DNA of 64,000 nt from Bradyrhizobium sp. Arg816 (GTDB lineage Bacteria > Pseudomonadota > Alphaproteobacteria > Rhizobiales > Xanthobacteraceae). Positions 9,363 to 17,427 of the stretch are shown piece by piece; position 1 is the stretch's first letter, and each line of letters begins with the position of its first letter. The stretch is from NCBI RefSeq assembly GCF_029989365.1, contig NZ_JAPRAQ010000020.1:62001-126000 (forward strand), given 5' to 3'. The translations under genes were made by a program, and so were the position numbers. Below the pieces are notes generated by a model. That model did not search any database. It had not been told where the DNA came from and saw only the letters and a program-made list of their open reading frames with translations.

Positions 9363-10039
9363 CCGGTCACCTCACGAGGCGTCGTTTCGTAGCGCAGCAG
9401 GACGATCAGCAGCGCGATCACGGGCAAACCGAGCGCGAGGTTGGGAATAATCTTGGTGGCGTAGGCACCGGCGGCGGCACCGAAGCCGAACACCGCGCAC
9501 AGGGCGAAGAAAATGCCAGATTTGCGCAGTGTCCCGAGCGGCGCGTCTCCGTACACCACCGCAAAGATGTTCTCGATGGCCTGGCGCATGTTGCCGGTGA
9601 TCATCACCGTGCTGCAAACCGTCCCCTTGACCTTGATGAACATTGCTGCGTGCATCGCTGCGACCACGGAAATGCCGAGCGTTCCGGCCATATCGGGCAG
9701 CCGGTTGTGCAGGATTCCGATCACGATCAGGAGCGCGATCTCGACCAGAGTGCTGATCGTGCGGGCCCGCTCGCCGGCAGCGCGGCGCAGCCAGGCGGCG
9801 ATCACGATGCCGACCGCAAAGGCCAGGATCGGCGGCACGAAGTGAAACGCCTTCGCCCAGTTGCCGGCTGTCGCATAGACCCAGAGAAAGATCAGGTTGG
9901 CGGTCTGGGCATTGGCCATCACGCCGTGGATGATCCAGGTATAGGCATCGATATAGCCGCCGGCGAAGGCGAGCAGCAGGACGATCTCGACCGTCTCATC
10001 GCGGCGCACCGCACCGGCTACGACATCCAGAGTGCTCAT
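9359..10039 (-). CDS. DUF1275 (YoaK-type) membrane protein
   Basis: 226-residue integral membrane protein with about six hydrophobic segments. The DUF1275 pattern is recognisable in AGGYIDAYTWI near the N-terminus and in the TVMITGNMRQ stretch. Function in this family is unknown. The frame extends upstream to 10153, but the ATG at 10039 is preferred because the longer form would cover the FixK box at 10106-10119. It is the first gene of a two-gene operon with sulP (ATGA overlap), so the two proteins may act together. Confidence 0.85.
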   Translation of the reverse strand: MSTLDVVAGAVRRDETVEIVLLLAFAGGYIDAYTWIIHGVMANAQTANLIFLWVYATAGNWAKAFHFVPPILAFAVGIVIAAWLRRAAGERARTISTLVEIALLIVIGILHNRLPDMAGTLGISVVAAMHAAMFIKVKGTVCSTVMITGNMRQAIENIFAVVYGDAPLGTLRKSGIFFALCAVFGFGAAAGAYATKIIPNLALGLPVIALLIVLLRYETTPREVTG

Positions 10040-10105
10040 GCTGACAATGCGGGCCGTCGCAGGTTCTGCATGCGCGCATAGGCGGCGCCCTGCCGTCGGC
10101 AAGGC

Positions 10106-10119
10106 TTGATCTGGATCAA
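10106..10119. promoter_or_regulatory. Perfect FixK/FNR box (TTGATCTGGATCAA)
   Basis: Exact match to TTGAT-N4-ATCAA. It lies between DUF1275 (ATG 67 bases to the left, minus strand) and the third aspT gene (ATG 56 bases to the right, plus strand), so one site can serve both divergent units. Confidence 0.85.
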
Positions 10120-10174
10120 GCAATCTCCCTTCCCCGCAAATCAAATCGGCCAAAGCACCGGGGGAATTGCGACC

Positions 10175-11863
10175 ATGGAAACCGTCAGGTGGATCATCTC
10201 CACCGCTCCGGAAATCTTACTGCTGCTGGCCATTGCAATCGGCACCCTCCTCGGCCGGATCAAGATTCGCGGCTTCTCGATCGGAACGACCGCCTGTGTG
10301 CTGATCGTCGCCGTCCTGATCGGACAACTCGGAAGCTTTGCTTTTCCGCCGATCCTCAGGGCCATCCTGTTCAGCCTCTTCGTGTTCACCATAGGCTACC
10401 GCTCCGGCCCGGAGTTCTTTGCTTCCTTGAGCTTTCGGACCCTGGCGCAGGTTGTCCTGGCGCTGGTGATCGGCGCCACCGGCCTCGTCATCGTGCTCGT
10501 CTTCGCTCATGTCTTCGAGCTCGATACCGGAACTGCGGCGGGGCTGACCGCCGGCGCGCTGACCCAGTCCTCGGTGATCGGCACCGCGTCGGGCGCGCTG
10601 GCGCAACTCGGCCTGCCGAAGGCGGCGCTGGAGCAGCAGGAGGCCAATATCGCGGCCGGCTATGCGGTGACCTACGTGCTCGGCTACATCCTGACGCTGT
10701 TGTTCGTCCCGTTCGTCGCACCCATCCTGATGCGGGTCGATCTCAAGGCGGAGGCTGCGAAGCTCGAAGCCGAGCTGGCCGGCGGCGCGCCACCGAAGAC
10801 CGAAAACCTGTCCTATCGCAAATTCCAGGCGCGCGCCTATCGCGTCTCGACCGGCGCGGGCTTCACGATCGCGGCGATCGAAGCCGAGATCGGCAACCGC
10901 ACCGTCGTGGAGCGGATCGTCCGCGCCGGAGCAGACATCAAGCCCCAGCATGACACCCGCCTCGAAGCCGGCGACGATGTCGTGATTGCCGGCCCCACCA
11001 CGGCAATCGTGGCGGCCAAGCCCCTTCTCGGCGCCGAAATCGACGCCGGCGAACTCCTGCGCAACCTGCCCGGCAACGTGACAGAGGTCCTCGTGGAAAA
11101 CCGCAGGCTGCACGGCCGTTCGATCCGGGACATCGCCGAACGGCTCGGCGACGATGCGCGCGGCGTGTTCCTGCGTTCTCTGACCCGCATGGGCCGCGAG
11201 GTGCCGCTCGGTCCCGACACGCGCGTCTATATCGGCGACGTCATGACGCTGGTCGGCAGCACCGGCAATATCGCGCGGGCGACGACGCAGGTCGGACACG
11301 CCCTCAACGCGTCCGACCGGACCGATATTGCCTTCCTCACCGCAGGCATTGCCGTCGGTCTGTTGGCCGGCCTTGCAAACTTCAAAGTCGGCGCCGTCGC
11401 GCTGACGCTCGGCGGAGGAGGTGGCGCACTGATCTCCGGCCTCGTCTGCGGCTGGCTGCGGTCGCGAAACCCGACCATGGGCGCGCTGCCGCCGGCGGCG
11501 CAACAGACGCTGAGCGATCTCGGGCTTGGCGGCTTCATCGCGGCGATTGGGCTCGGCAACGGCCTCGCCGCCTGGACAGCCATTCAGGCGCACGGCCTTC
11601 TGCTGGTCGGCATGGGCATCGTCGTCACGCTGATCCCGCTGACGGTTGGGACCCTGTTCGCCCGCTACGTGCTCCGCATGAACCCGGTCGTGACCTGCGG
11701 CGCGCTCGCCGGTGCCATGACGGTCGACGCCGCCGTGACAGGCGCGTGCGACGTCGCCGAGAGCAAGACGCCGGTGCTCGGTGTCGCCGTGCCCTACGCG
11801 GTCGGCAACGTGTTGCTGACGGTGCTGGGCCCGATCGTCGTTGCCGCTACGTATACGGGGTGA
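10175..11863 (+). CDS. aspT: AspT-family antiporter-like transporter, copy 3
   Basis: 562-residue AspT-family transporter: N-terminal helices, two TrkA_C-like modules (about 200-370) and C-terminal helices. The family motif reads GYRSGPEF near residue 78. It is clearly diverged from the tandem pair at 1364-4761, so substrate preference may differ. The open frame reaches back to 10106, but ATG 10175 is chosen because upstream starts would include the FixK box. An exported hydrolase gene starts 11 bases after its stop, suggesting co-transcription. Confidence 0.87.
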   Translation: METVRWIISTAPEILLLLAIAIGTLLGRIKIRGFSIGTTACVLIVAVLIGQLGSFAFPPILRAILFSLFVFTIGYRSGPEFFASLSFRTLAQVVLALVIGATGLVIVLVFAHVFELDTGTAAGLTAGALTQSSVIGTASGALAQLGLPKAALEQQEANIAAGYAVTYVLGYILTLLFVPFVAPILMRVDLKAEAAKLEAELAGGAPPKTENLSYRKFQARAYRVSTGAGFTIAAIEAEIGNRTVVERIVRAGADIKPQHDTRLEAGDDVVIAGPTTAIVAAKPLLGAEIDAGELLRNLPGNVTEVLVENRRLHGRSIRDIAERLGDDARGVFLRSLTRMGREVPLGPDTRVYIGDVMTLVGSTGNIARATTQVGHALNASDRTDIAFLTAGIAVGLLAGLANFKVGAVALTLGGGGGALISGLVCGWLRSRNPTMGALPPAAQQTLSDLGLGGFIAAIGLGNGLAAWTAIQAHGLLLVGMGIVVTLIPLTVGTLFARYVLRMNPVVTCGALAGAMTVDAAVTGACDVAESKTPVLGVAVPYAVGNVLLTVLGPIVVAATYTG

Positions 11864-11874
11864 AGGAGATCGCG

Positions 11875-12762
11875 ATGCACTCGCTTCTGGCTGTAACGCT
11901 CCGGTCCCTGGCGACCACCCTGCTCGTTCTGGCCTCGCTCTCTGCCCCAACGCGGGCTGAGGACGAGGTCCGAATCCAGGAGGAGATCTGGGCTCTGCCA
12001 CTGCCGTTGCCGATGTTCGCCTATCTGGTGCGCCCGGTCGGCGACGGCCCTTTCCCTCTGGTGATCATGAACCACGGCGTCTCTCTCAATCCGACCGACC
12101 GGAGCTTCTTCCCGCTGGTGGAATTCCGCGACGCTGCAAAGTGGTTCGCCAAGCGCGGCTATCTCGTGGTCGCACCGGTCGGCAGCGGCTATGGCGCCGC
12201 GGCCATCGACATTCCCGAGCGCGCGCTCTATGGGCCATTCTTTTCCAAGGTCGGAAAGTGCACGAACCCCAACTTCCATGATGCGGGCCTCGCAGTCGCC
12301 AAGGTCGATCTCTGGATCATCGACTACATGGCCGCCGAGAAACGGATCATTCCAAAGGACGTGATCGTGGTCGGCCAGTCCGCCGGAGGCTGGGCTTCCA
12401 TCGCCTTGTCCAGCGTGAACCCACCACAGGTGAAGGCCATCATCACCTTCGCCGCCGGCCGCGGCGGGCGGGTCGGCGGCAAGCCGAACAACAATTGTGC
12501 ACCCGACAAGCTGGTCGAGGCGACCGCGGATTTCGGCAGCACGTCGCGGGTGCCGATGCTGTGGATCTACATCGAGAACGACACGTTTTTCGGCCCCGAT
12601 CTGTCGAAGCGCATGCATGCAGCATTCACGGCGGCTGGCGGCCGCGCCGAATATCATCTGATGCCGCCGTTCGGCGGCGAGGGCCATTTCTTCATCGGCT
12701 CGCCGGACGCGATCCCGCTGTGGTCGCCGCTGGTGGCGAAGTTCCTCGACGCGCAGAAATAG
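11875..12762 (+). CDS. Exported alpha/beta hydrolase (dienelactone hydrolase-like)
   Basis: 295-residue predicted periplasmic hydrolase. A signal peptide (residues 1-26) ends at APTRA-ED. The nucleophile elbow is GQSAGG with Ser169; an acid candidate is in IENDTFFGPD and the likely catalytic histidine in GEGHFF. VIMNHGVSLNP resembles the oxyanion region of dienelactone hydrolase-like proteins. A GAAGGAG ribosome-binding site overlaps the aspT stop, supporting ATG 11875. Substrate unknown. It is sandwiched between aspT copy 3 and an IalB-like gene and probably shares the FixK-dependent transcript. Confidence 0.8.
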   Translation: MHSLLAVTLRSLATTLLVLASLSAPTRAEDEVRIQEEIWALPLPLPMFAYLVRPVGDGPFPLVIMNHGVSLNPTDRSFFPLVEFRDAAKWFAKRGYLVVAPVGSGYGAAAIDIPERALYGPFFSKVGKCTNPNFHDAGLAVAKVDLWIIDYMAAEKRIIPKDVIVVGQSAGGWASIALSSVNPPQVKAIITFAAGRGGRVGGKPNNNCAPDKLVEATADFGSTSRVPMLWIYIENDTFFGPDLSKRMHAAFTAAGGRAEYHLMPPFGGEGHFFIGSPDAIPLWSPLVAKFLDAQK

Positions 12763-12784
12763 AGTTCAGGTTCGGAGGCACATC

Positions 12785-13369
12785 ATGCCAAGTCCCCGCA
12801 ATTGTCTCTCTGGCCTGCTCGTCGTCGCGGTCGCCGGAAGCGCGACATGTGCCGGCATCGCCGCGCCGAAATCCGCGCAGGCCGATAAACCCGCCGAGGT
12901 CGCGACGCGCGGCCAGCGCGAGGCAAAGGACATCGTCTACGGAGACTGGCAGAAGCTCTGCTTCAAGGCAGGCGGTGCGCCGACGCTGTGCCGAACCTCG
13001 ATCACCGGCAAGTTTCCAACCGGCCAGACGGCGGTGCGCGTGGACCTGATCGAGCGCGAAGGCACTCCCTCGGCAAGGCTGCAGCTCTTCGTGCCCGTCG
13101 GCATGTACCTGCAACAGCCGGCGAAGCTGACCGTCGACCAGGGCAGCCCCCTCCGCATCCCCTACAGCTGGTGCCTGACCAACGCCTGCATTGCGGCCGA
13201 CGTCGCGCCGCCCGCGATCATCAAGGAGATGGGGTCAGGGAAGACACTTGCCCTCGAGGTCGTCGATTCAAACCTTCTGGCATTGACGACCTCGGTGCCG
13301 CTGGCGCAGTTCGCGTCCGTCCACAAGGGCGCACCGGCCAGGACGCTGGAGCAATATGTCGACGAATGA
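12785..13369 (+). CDS. Invasion-associated locus B (IalB) family exported protein
   Basis: 194-residue secreted protein with an N-terminal signal peptide ending near residue 26-33. The IalB pattern is visible: YGDWQKLCF, then RTSITG, then RLQLFVPVGMYLQ, and a SWCLTNACIA pair of cysteines. Members occur widely in alphaproteobacteria as periplasmic or surface proteins; outside Bartonella the role is unknown. It begins 22 bases after the hydrolase stop, so it probably closes the aspT-hydrolase-ialB transcript. It converges with the minus-strand response regulator 14 bases on. Confidence 0.85.
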   Translation: MPSPRNCLSGLLVVAVAGSATCAGIAAPKSAQADKPAEVATRGQREAKDIVYGDWQKLCFKAGGAPTLCRTSITGKFPTGQTAVRVDLIEREGTPSARLQLFVPVGMYLQQPAKLTVDQGSPLRIPYSWCLTNACIAADVAPPAIIKEMGSGKTLALEVVDSNLLALTTSVPLAQFASVHKGAPARTLEQYVDE

Positions 13370-13383
13370 TCGGCCATGCTGCA

Positions 13384-13752
13384 TTACGCAGCCGACGCAC
13401 GCGCCACCGACTCGATCAGGGACTCCGCCGTGAACGGCTTGACCAGATAGGCAATGCATCCGGAGGCGACCGCGGCGGCGCGATTCGCCGAGCTGTCATT
13501 TCCCGTGATGTAGATCACCGGCGCAGTGACGCCCTCCTCTGCCAGTTGCCGGCGCAGGTCGATGCCGGACCTTCCGTTCAGGTCGATATCGAGAACGATG
13601 CAGATCGCCTTGTCGAAGCTGCCGTGATGGAGCAAGGCTCCTGCGGAATCGAAGAGCGTCGCGGCAAAGCCATACTCGCGGAGCAGCCTGTTCAAGCTGG
13701 TCCGAATGGAGGGATCGTCATCGACGACGAAAACAGAGCCACGCTCTGGCAA
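13384..13752 (-). CDS. Single-domain FixJ-like response regulator
   Basis: 122-residue stand-alone receiver domain. Conserved acidic residues DDD are at 11-13, the phospho-acceptor Asp55 is in VLDIDLNG, Thr83 in YITGN and Lys105 in LVKPF. No output domain follows. Receivers of this type act as phosphate sinks or protein-interaction partners. No histidine kinase is encoded in the window. It lies downstream of and in the same direction as the FixJ-like regulator at 13937-14560, but 184 bases separate them. Confidence 0.85.
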   Translation of the reverse strand: MPERGSVFVVDDDPSIRTSLNRLLREYGFAATLFDSAGALLHHGSFDKAICIVLDIDLNGRSGIDLRRQLAEEGVTAPVIYITGNDSSANRAAAVASGCIAYLVKPFTAESLIESVARASAA

Positions 13753-13936
13753 GGAAGTGTCCCTTCGAGACGGACGGACTGATCACGGCGGCGCTGGCGC
13801 CATATTCGCCTGGTCTACTTGCGTGTCAGGCAAACCGCCGCATTCGCCGCCCTGCATGGCAGCACCGCACCAACGAATTTCATATTGTCTCTTGGGGAAG
13901 TCACACCGCGGGAACTGTGCCGTGACGAAAAATCAG

Positions 13937-14560
13937 CTAATCGTCGCTCGTATCGAGCATTCCAAGCCGTTCCGCGATCGAAACGAGCTCCGCCAGCGAA
14001 CGAACCTGCATCTTCTCCATCACCTGGTGGCGGTGCGCCTTCACGGTGCGCTCGGTGGTTCCAAGCTCATGCGCGATCTGCTTGTTGATCCTGCCGCGGA
14101 CGATGAGATCGAACACCTGACGCTCGCGATGCGTCAATGCGGCGAGGTGAATGCGGAAGGTCTCGAGCCTGCCGCGATGCGCCTGCGCGGTGTGCTGGCG
14201 CACCATCGCGCGCTCGATCGCAGCGATCAACTGCTCGGAGGATACCGGCTTGGTCAGGAAATCCTCCGCGCCGGCCTTGATGGCCTGCACCGTGGTTGGC
14301 GTGTCGGCGTGTCCGGTCAGGAATATGATTGGCAACGTCGAGCCCGACGCGACCAAGCGGGTCTGCAAGTCGGGGCCGCTCAGCCCCGGTATCCACACGT
14401 CGAGCAGGATGCATCCCGGCTGCGCGTCGTCAGGCGCCGCATCCAGTAAATCCTGCGCCGATGCGTAGGTCGCAACGTCGTAGCCAGCGAGCTTCAGTCG
14501 GCGCGCGATCGCCGTCCGGAAGGAATCGTCGTCGTCCACCACGTGAACAAGACCGGGCAC
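13937..14560 (-). CDS. FixJ/NodW-family LuxR-type response regulator
   Basis: 207-residue regulator with an N-terminal receiver (Asp54 in LLDVWIPGLSG, Lys about 104 in LTKPV) and a C-terminal LuxR helix-turn-helix (LTHRERQVF to about residue 195). The layout and length match FixJ, NodW and TodT-type regulators. The cognate sensor kinase is not in the window. Its location between FixK-box genes and a FixK-like regulator suggests a place in an oxygen- or redox-responsive cascade, but that is inference. Confidence 0.87.
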   Translation of the reverse strand: MPGLVHVVDDDDSFRTAIARRLKLAGYDVATYASAQDLLDAAPDDAQPGCILLDVWIPGLSGPDLQTRLVASGSTLPIIFLTGHADTPTTVQAIKAGAEDFLTKPVSSEQLIAAIERAMVRQHTAQAHRGRLETFRIHLAALTHRERQVFDLIVRGRINKQIAHELGTTERTVKAHRHQVMEKMQVRSLAELVSIAERLGMLDTSDD

Positions 14561-14632
14561 GCATCACCTCTTGCTGAATTCCGACAGCTTCTCAATCCGC
14601 GCAACAACCTCCCAACGGCCGTCCACGCTGTC

Positions 14633-14661
14633 CCTTGGTACAATGAACCTTGGGACAATGG
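14633..14661. repeat. Imperfect direct repeat in the promoter region of the FixK-like gene
   Basis: Two 14-base copies, CCTTGGTACAATGA (14633-14646) and CCTTGGGACAATGG (14648-14661), start 15 bases apart and differ at two positions. They lie in the 221-base divergent region between the FixJ-like gene (start 14560) and the FixK-like gene (start 14782). This could be a tandem operator for a response regulator; no known binding motif was recognised. Confidence 0.45.
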
Positions 14662-14781
14662 ATGAGAATGCCGCCTTAGTCGTAAATCAACTTCGGCGGG
14701 AGTGGGACGGCGTGGCGCATTCCCGGCGGCGAGAGTTTTCGTCCGACAGACCAATTCGGCGATGAGCTGAGGAGTTGGCCC

Positions 14782-15465
14782 ATGTTCGTTCGCATCACAG
14801 CGGATTCGACGCCGCGTCCCAACTCCCTTCGTGACCTCGGCATGAGCAGCGATTCAAATACGCTCGTCAGTTTAAGCCAATTTACTTATAAAAAGGGCAG
14901 CGAAATCTACGGGGAGAGAGAGCCCGCCGAATATGTCTATCAGGTGACGTCCGGTGCGGTGCGAAGCTACAAGCTGCTGTCGGACGGCCGCAGGCAGATT
15001 GGCGCCTTTCACCTCGCCGGCGACATTTTTGGCCTGGAGAACGGCAACGAGCACCGCTTCACCACGGAAGCGATCGTCGACACTACGGTGCGCCTGGTCA
15101 GACGGCAAAGCCTCGAAATGGTGGCCGAAAGCGATGCGATGGTGGCCAGAAACCTCCTCAGCATGACCACGAACAACCTCCAGCATGCGGAGGACCACAT
15201 GCTGCTGCTGGGACGCAAGACCTCGCTGGAGCGGGTCGCGGCGTTCCTGCTCGAGATGGACGGGCGATTGACGGCGTCCGGCGTCATGGCGCTGCCGATG
15301 TCGCGGCGCGATATCGCCGATTACCTCGGCCTGACGCTGGAGACCGTATCCCGCGCGCTGTCACGGCTCCATGAGCTCGGCGCCCTCGGCTTCGTCGGCA
15401 ACACTCAGCGTCAGATCGTGCTGCTGGATCGGCACCAGCTTGCAAGCCTCGATCTGCAGCCTTGA
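14782..15465 (+). CDS. Crp/FNR-family regulator, FixK type (no cysteines)
   Basis: 227-residue regulator with a cyclic-nucleotide-binding-like beta-barrel (about 35-150) and a winged helix-turn-helix (about 174-200). The recognition helix has ETVSR at 187-191, the E..SR pattern that reads TTGA half sites in FNR and FixK proteins. There is not a single cysteine in the protein, so it can have neither the FNR iron-sulfur cluster nor a redox cysteine like that described in FixK2. It is therefore FixK-like and probably controlled by its own synthesis or an unknown ligand. AGGAG precedes the ATG. It is a natural candidate to bind the six boxes in this region. Confidence 0.85.
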   Translation: MFVRITADSTPRPNSLRDLGMSSDSNTLVSLSQFTYKKGSEIYGEREPAEYVYQVTSGAVRSYKLLSDGRRQIGAFHLAGDIFGLENGNEHRFTTEAIVDTTVRLVRRQSLEMVAESDAMVARNLLSMTTNNLQHAEDHMLLLGRKTSLERVAAFLLEMDGRLTASGVMALPMSRRDIADYLGLTLETVSRALSRLHELGALGFVGNTQRQIVLLDRHQLASLDLQP

Positions 15466-15660
15466 GCGAGCCGACCCCGGCGAATGGCACAAACTGCACA
15501 TCACACCGGTACAGTCCGATGCTAGCCTCTTCCGATGTGGAACGAGACCGCATTTCGGATCGCAGTCGTTGTGTTCGGGACGCTGCCGGTGGCGTTCACG
15601 GCCATGATCCTTTTCCTGGGGTGAGCTCGGCTCCGACCGAAGCCGCCATCGGTATCAGGG

Positions 15661-16104
15661 TCATTTAAGGCCAGGCGCCTGGGTTACACCGAGGTGCTCG
15701 AGAGTCTTGCGCAAGACCTCGAACAGGATGGCGGCCGACCAGCCGAACAGCAGGACACCATTCATAGCCGTCAACGGGCCGATCAGGCGCCAATCGCGCA
15801 CCGGGGTGATATCGCCGTAGCCCAGCGTGGTGTAGTTGACGAAGGCGAAATAGAGCAAATCACTGCCCGGTGCGGCGGCCTGAACGACTTCATACATCCG
15901 AGCCCACACCAGAACCTCCAGCGTGTGCGCGACCTGCAACACCACGGCTGTCGCGACCATGACACCCATCAGGTGCACTCTTGGTCTCCTGGTTTGCCGC
16001 AAGCCCGCGCCGCGGGCGATCCCGACGGCGACGATGGTCACCAGCGCATGGATGCCGATATTGATCACGCTGACCAGCGTACCGACGAGGAATTGAAGAA
16101 GCAT
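15661..16104 (-). CDS. Two-helix ion channel (KcsA-like pore domain)
   Basis: 147-residue membrane protein. The selectivity filter TTLGYGD (92-98) marks a potassium-channel pore between hydrophobic segments; two more hydrophobic stretches near residues 5-30 and 45-65 make up the N-terminal half. There is no voltage sensor, RCK or cyclic-nucleotide domain. It starts 40 bases after the acetate-kinase-like gene, so the two are likely one transcript from the FixK-box promoter at 17392. A role in potassium flux or membrane-potential adjustment at low oxygen is inferred. Confidence 0.85.
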   Translation of the reverse strand: MLLQFLVGTLVSVINIGIHALVTIVAVGIARGAGLRQTRRPRVHLMGVMVATAVVLQVAHTLEVLVWARMYEVVQAAAPGSDLLYFAFVNYTTLGYGDITPVRDWRLIGPLTAMNGVLLFGWSAAILFEVLRKTLEHLGVTQAPGLK

Positions 16105-16144
16105 CGCGCGCCGCCAATCCTTTTCAGGTTTCCGGGAAGCTGCC

Positions 16145-17254
16145 TCAACGTGGCGACGGCCCGTTCAGCAAGAGCGCTAACGTGTGCCGCGCGATGGTCA
16201 ATTCGTCGTCGGACGGGAGCACGTAGATTGGGATACGGCTATCGCGGCGCGAGATCAGCCGTGCGTTCTGGGCGTTGGCCTTAGCATCCAGTGTTGCACC
16301 GAGCCAGCTCAGCCTTTCGGCGATGCGCGCGCGGGTCGCTGTCGAACCTTGGCCGATCGCGCCGGTGAAAACAAAGGCATCGAGCCCCTCCAGCGCGGCC
16401 GCAAGCAGGCCGGCGTTGAGGCCAGCGCAGTAGGCGAGGTGCTCGACGGCCTGCTCCGCTCGCAAAGAACGAGCCGCTGCGTCGTCACCCGGATTGGTGA
16501 ACAGAAACGCGTCGCAGGGATCGATTTCGCCTGTGGAATAGTCCGACGGCGATGCACCAAAGGCATAGAATCCATTTGTGCTTTCGACGCTGCGGCCATC
16601 CTTCAGCGCACACATCGAGCTGGTCTCGCCGAGGCACGCAACGATCACGCGGCGCGCGGCAATCCCGGGAGCCTCGAGCGTCAGAGCTCGTGCAATCGAT
16701 TCGTAGCAAAGACCGTGAAACCCGTGGGGCCTTACGTCACCTGCGTAGAGTCGATGGGGGATAGGATAGCTGCCGTTCTCTACCACCTTGCCAAGATGGA
16801 ATGCAGTATCGAAACAGGCGACTTGCGGCAGCGCCGGATGATTGGCCTGCATGATACGGATCGGCGCAAGATTATGCGGCTGAAGCAGCGGCGCCAGTGC
16901 AATCAGCCGTTCCAGACGCGCCATCACGGCGTCATCGATCAGGGCCGGCCGGGCGTCATCCGGTCCTCCCTGCGCGACGCGATGTCCCACGGCCAGCGGC
17001 TGGATTCCCAATTCGTCCCGCAGCCAGCTATCGACAACCGCGCATGCCGCCGGAACGTCATCGACGTCGTCGTTCTGATAGGTGCGGTGCGCCAGCGGAT
17101 CGCCGTTCGCTCCGCTCGCCCTGAGGCGCGGATGGCTGCCGAGCCCGTCAAGCCGTCCCTTGATTTGCCGTTCCAGCCTCCCCTCGCCGCGTACGGAGAA
17201 GAGCTGGAAGTTCACGCCTCCTGCATTCGCATCGATGGCAAGGATTGCATCCAT
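16145..17254 (-). CDS. Divergent acetate/propionate kinase-family protein
   Basis: 369-residue member of the acetate kinase (ASKHA) family, somewhat shorter than typical AckA (about 400). Against Methanosarcina AckA, Arg91 (HRVAQGG), Asp148 (FDTAFH) and His180 (GFHG) are present. Asn7, Ser10 and Ser12 of the first phosphate loop are replaced (IDANAGG), His123 is Leu, Asn211-Gly212 are Glu-Thr (CLGETSS), and Arg241 is Ser (YSTGEIDP). It may be a pseudoenzyme or use another substrate. The frame is open back to 17365, but MDAILAIDA at 17254 is the family start. First gene of a probable operon with the small K+ channel. Confidence 0.8.
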   Translation of the reverse strand: MDAILAIDANAGGVNFQLFSVRGEGRLERQIKGRLDGLGSHPRLRASGANGDPLAHRTYQNDDVDDVPAACAVVDSWLRDELGIQPLAVGHRVAQGGPDDARPALIDDAVMARLERLIALAPLLQPHNLAPIRIMQANHPALPQVACFDTAFHLGKVVENGSYPIPHRLYAGDVRPHGFHGLCYESIARALTLEAPGIAARRVIVACLGETSSMCALKDGRSVESTNGFYAFGASPSDYSTGEIDPCDAFLFTNPGDDAAARSLRAEQAVEHLAYCAGLNAGLLAAALEGLDAFVFTGAIGQGSTATRARIAERLSWLGATLDAKANAQNARLISRRDSRIPIYVLPSDDELTIARHTLALLLNGPSPR

Positions 17255-17391
17255 GGCGGTCAATCGACGCCCGTCATCGCCGGGGACGTTTGCCCGAATG
17301 CGCAATCCCGCTGCGACGTTTGATGAGCCATCGACATGCCTGAAGTCAGATCTGCCTTCACTCAATCAAGGTGCATCGGGAGTCGAGAGGA

Positions 17392-17405
17392 TTGACTTAG
17401 GTCAA
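17392..17405. promoter_or_regulatory. FixK/FNR-type box (TTGACTTAGGTCAA)
   Basis: TTGA-N6-TCAA dyad 138 bases upstream of the acetate-kinase-like start (17254), just beyond the end of the AI-2E permease gene. It is a symmetric TTGAC/GTCAA version of the consensus. Confidence 0.72.
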
Positions 17406-17427
17406 AGGTGGTGATGCGCGCGGAGAT

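Noticed and set aside
10217..12001. 594-residue minus-strand open frame opposite aspT copy 3
   Set aside because: Fully antisense to a clear AspT transporter, with the Arg/Asp/Gln-rich composition of a shadow frame.
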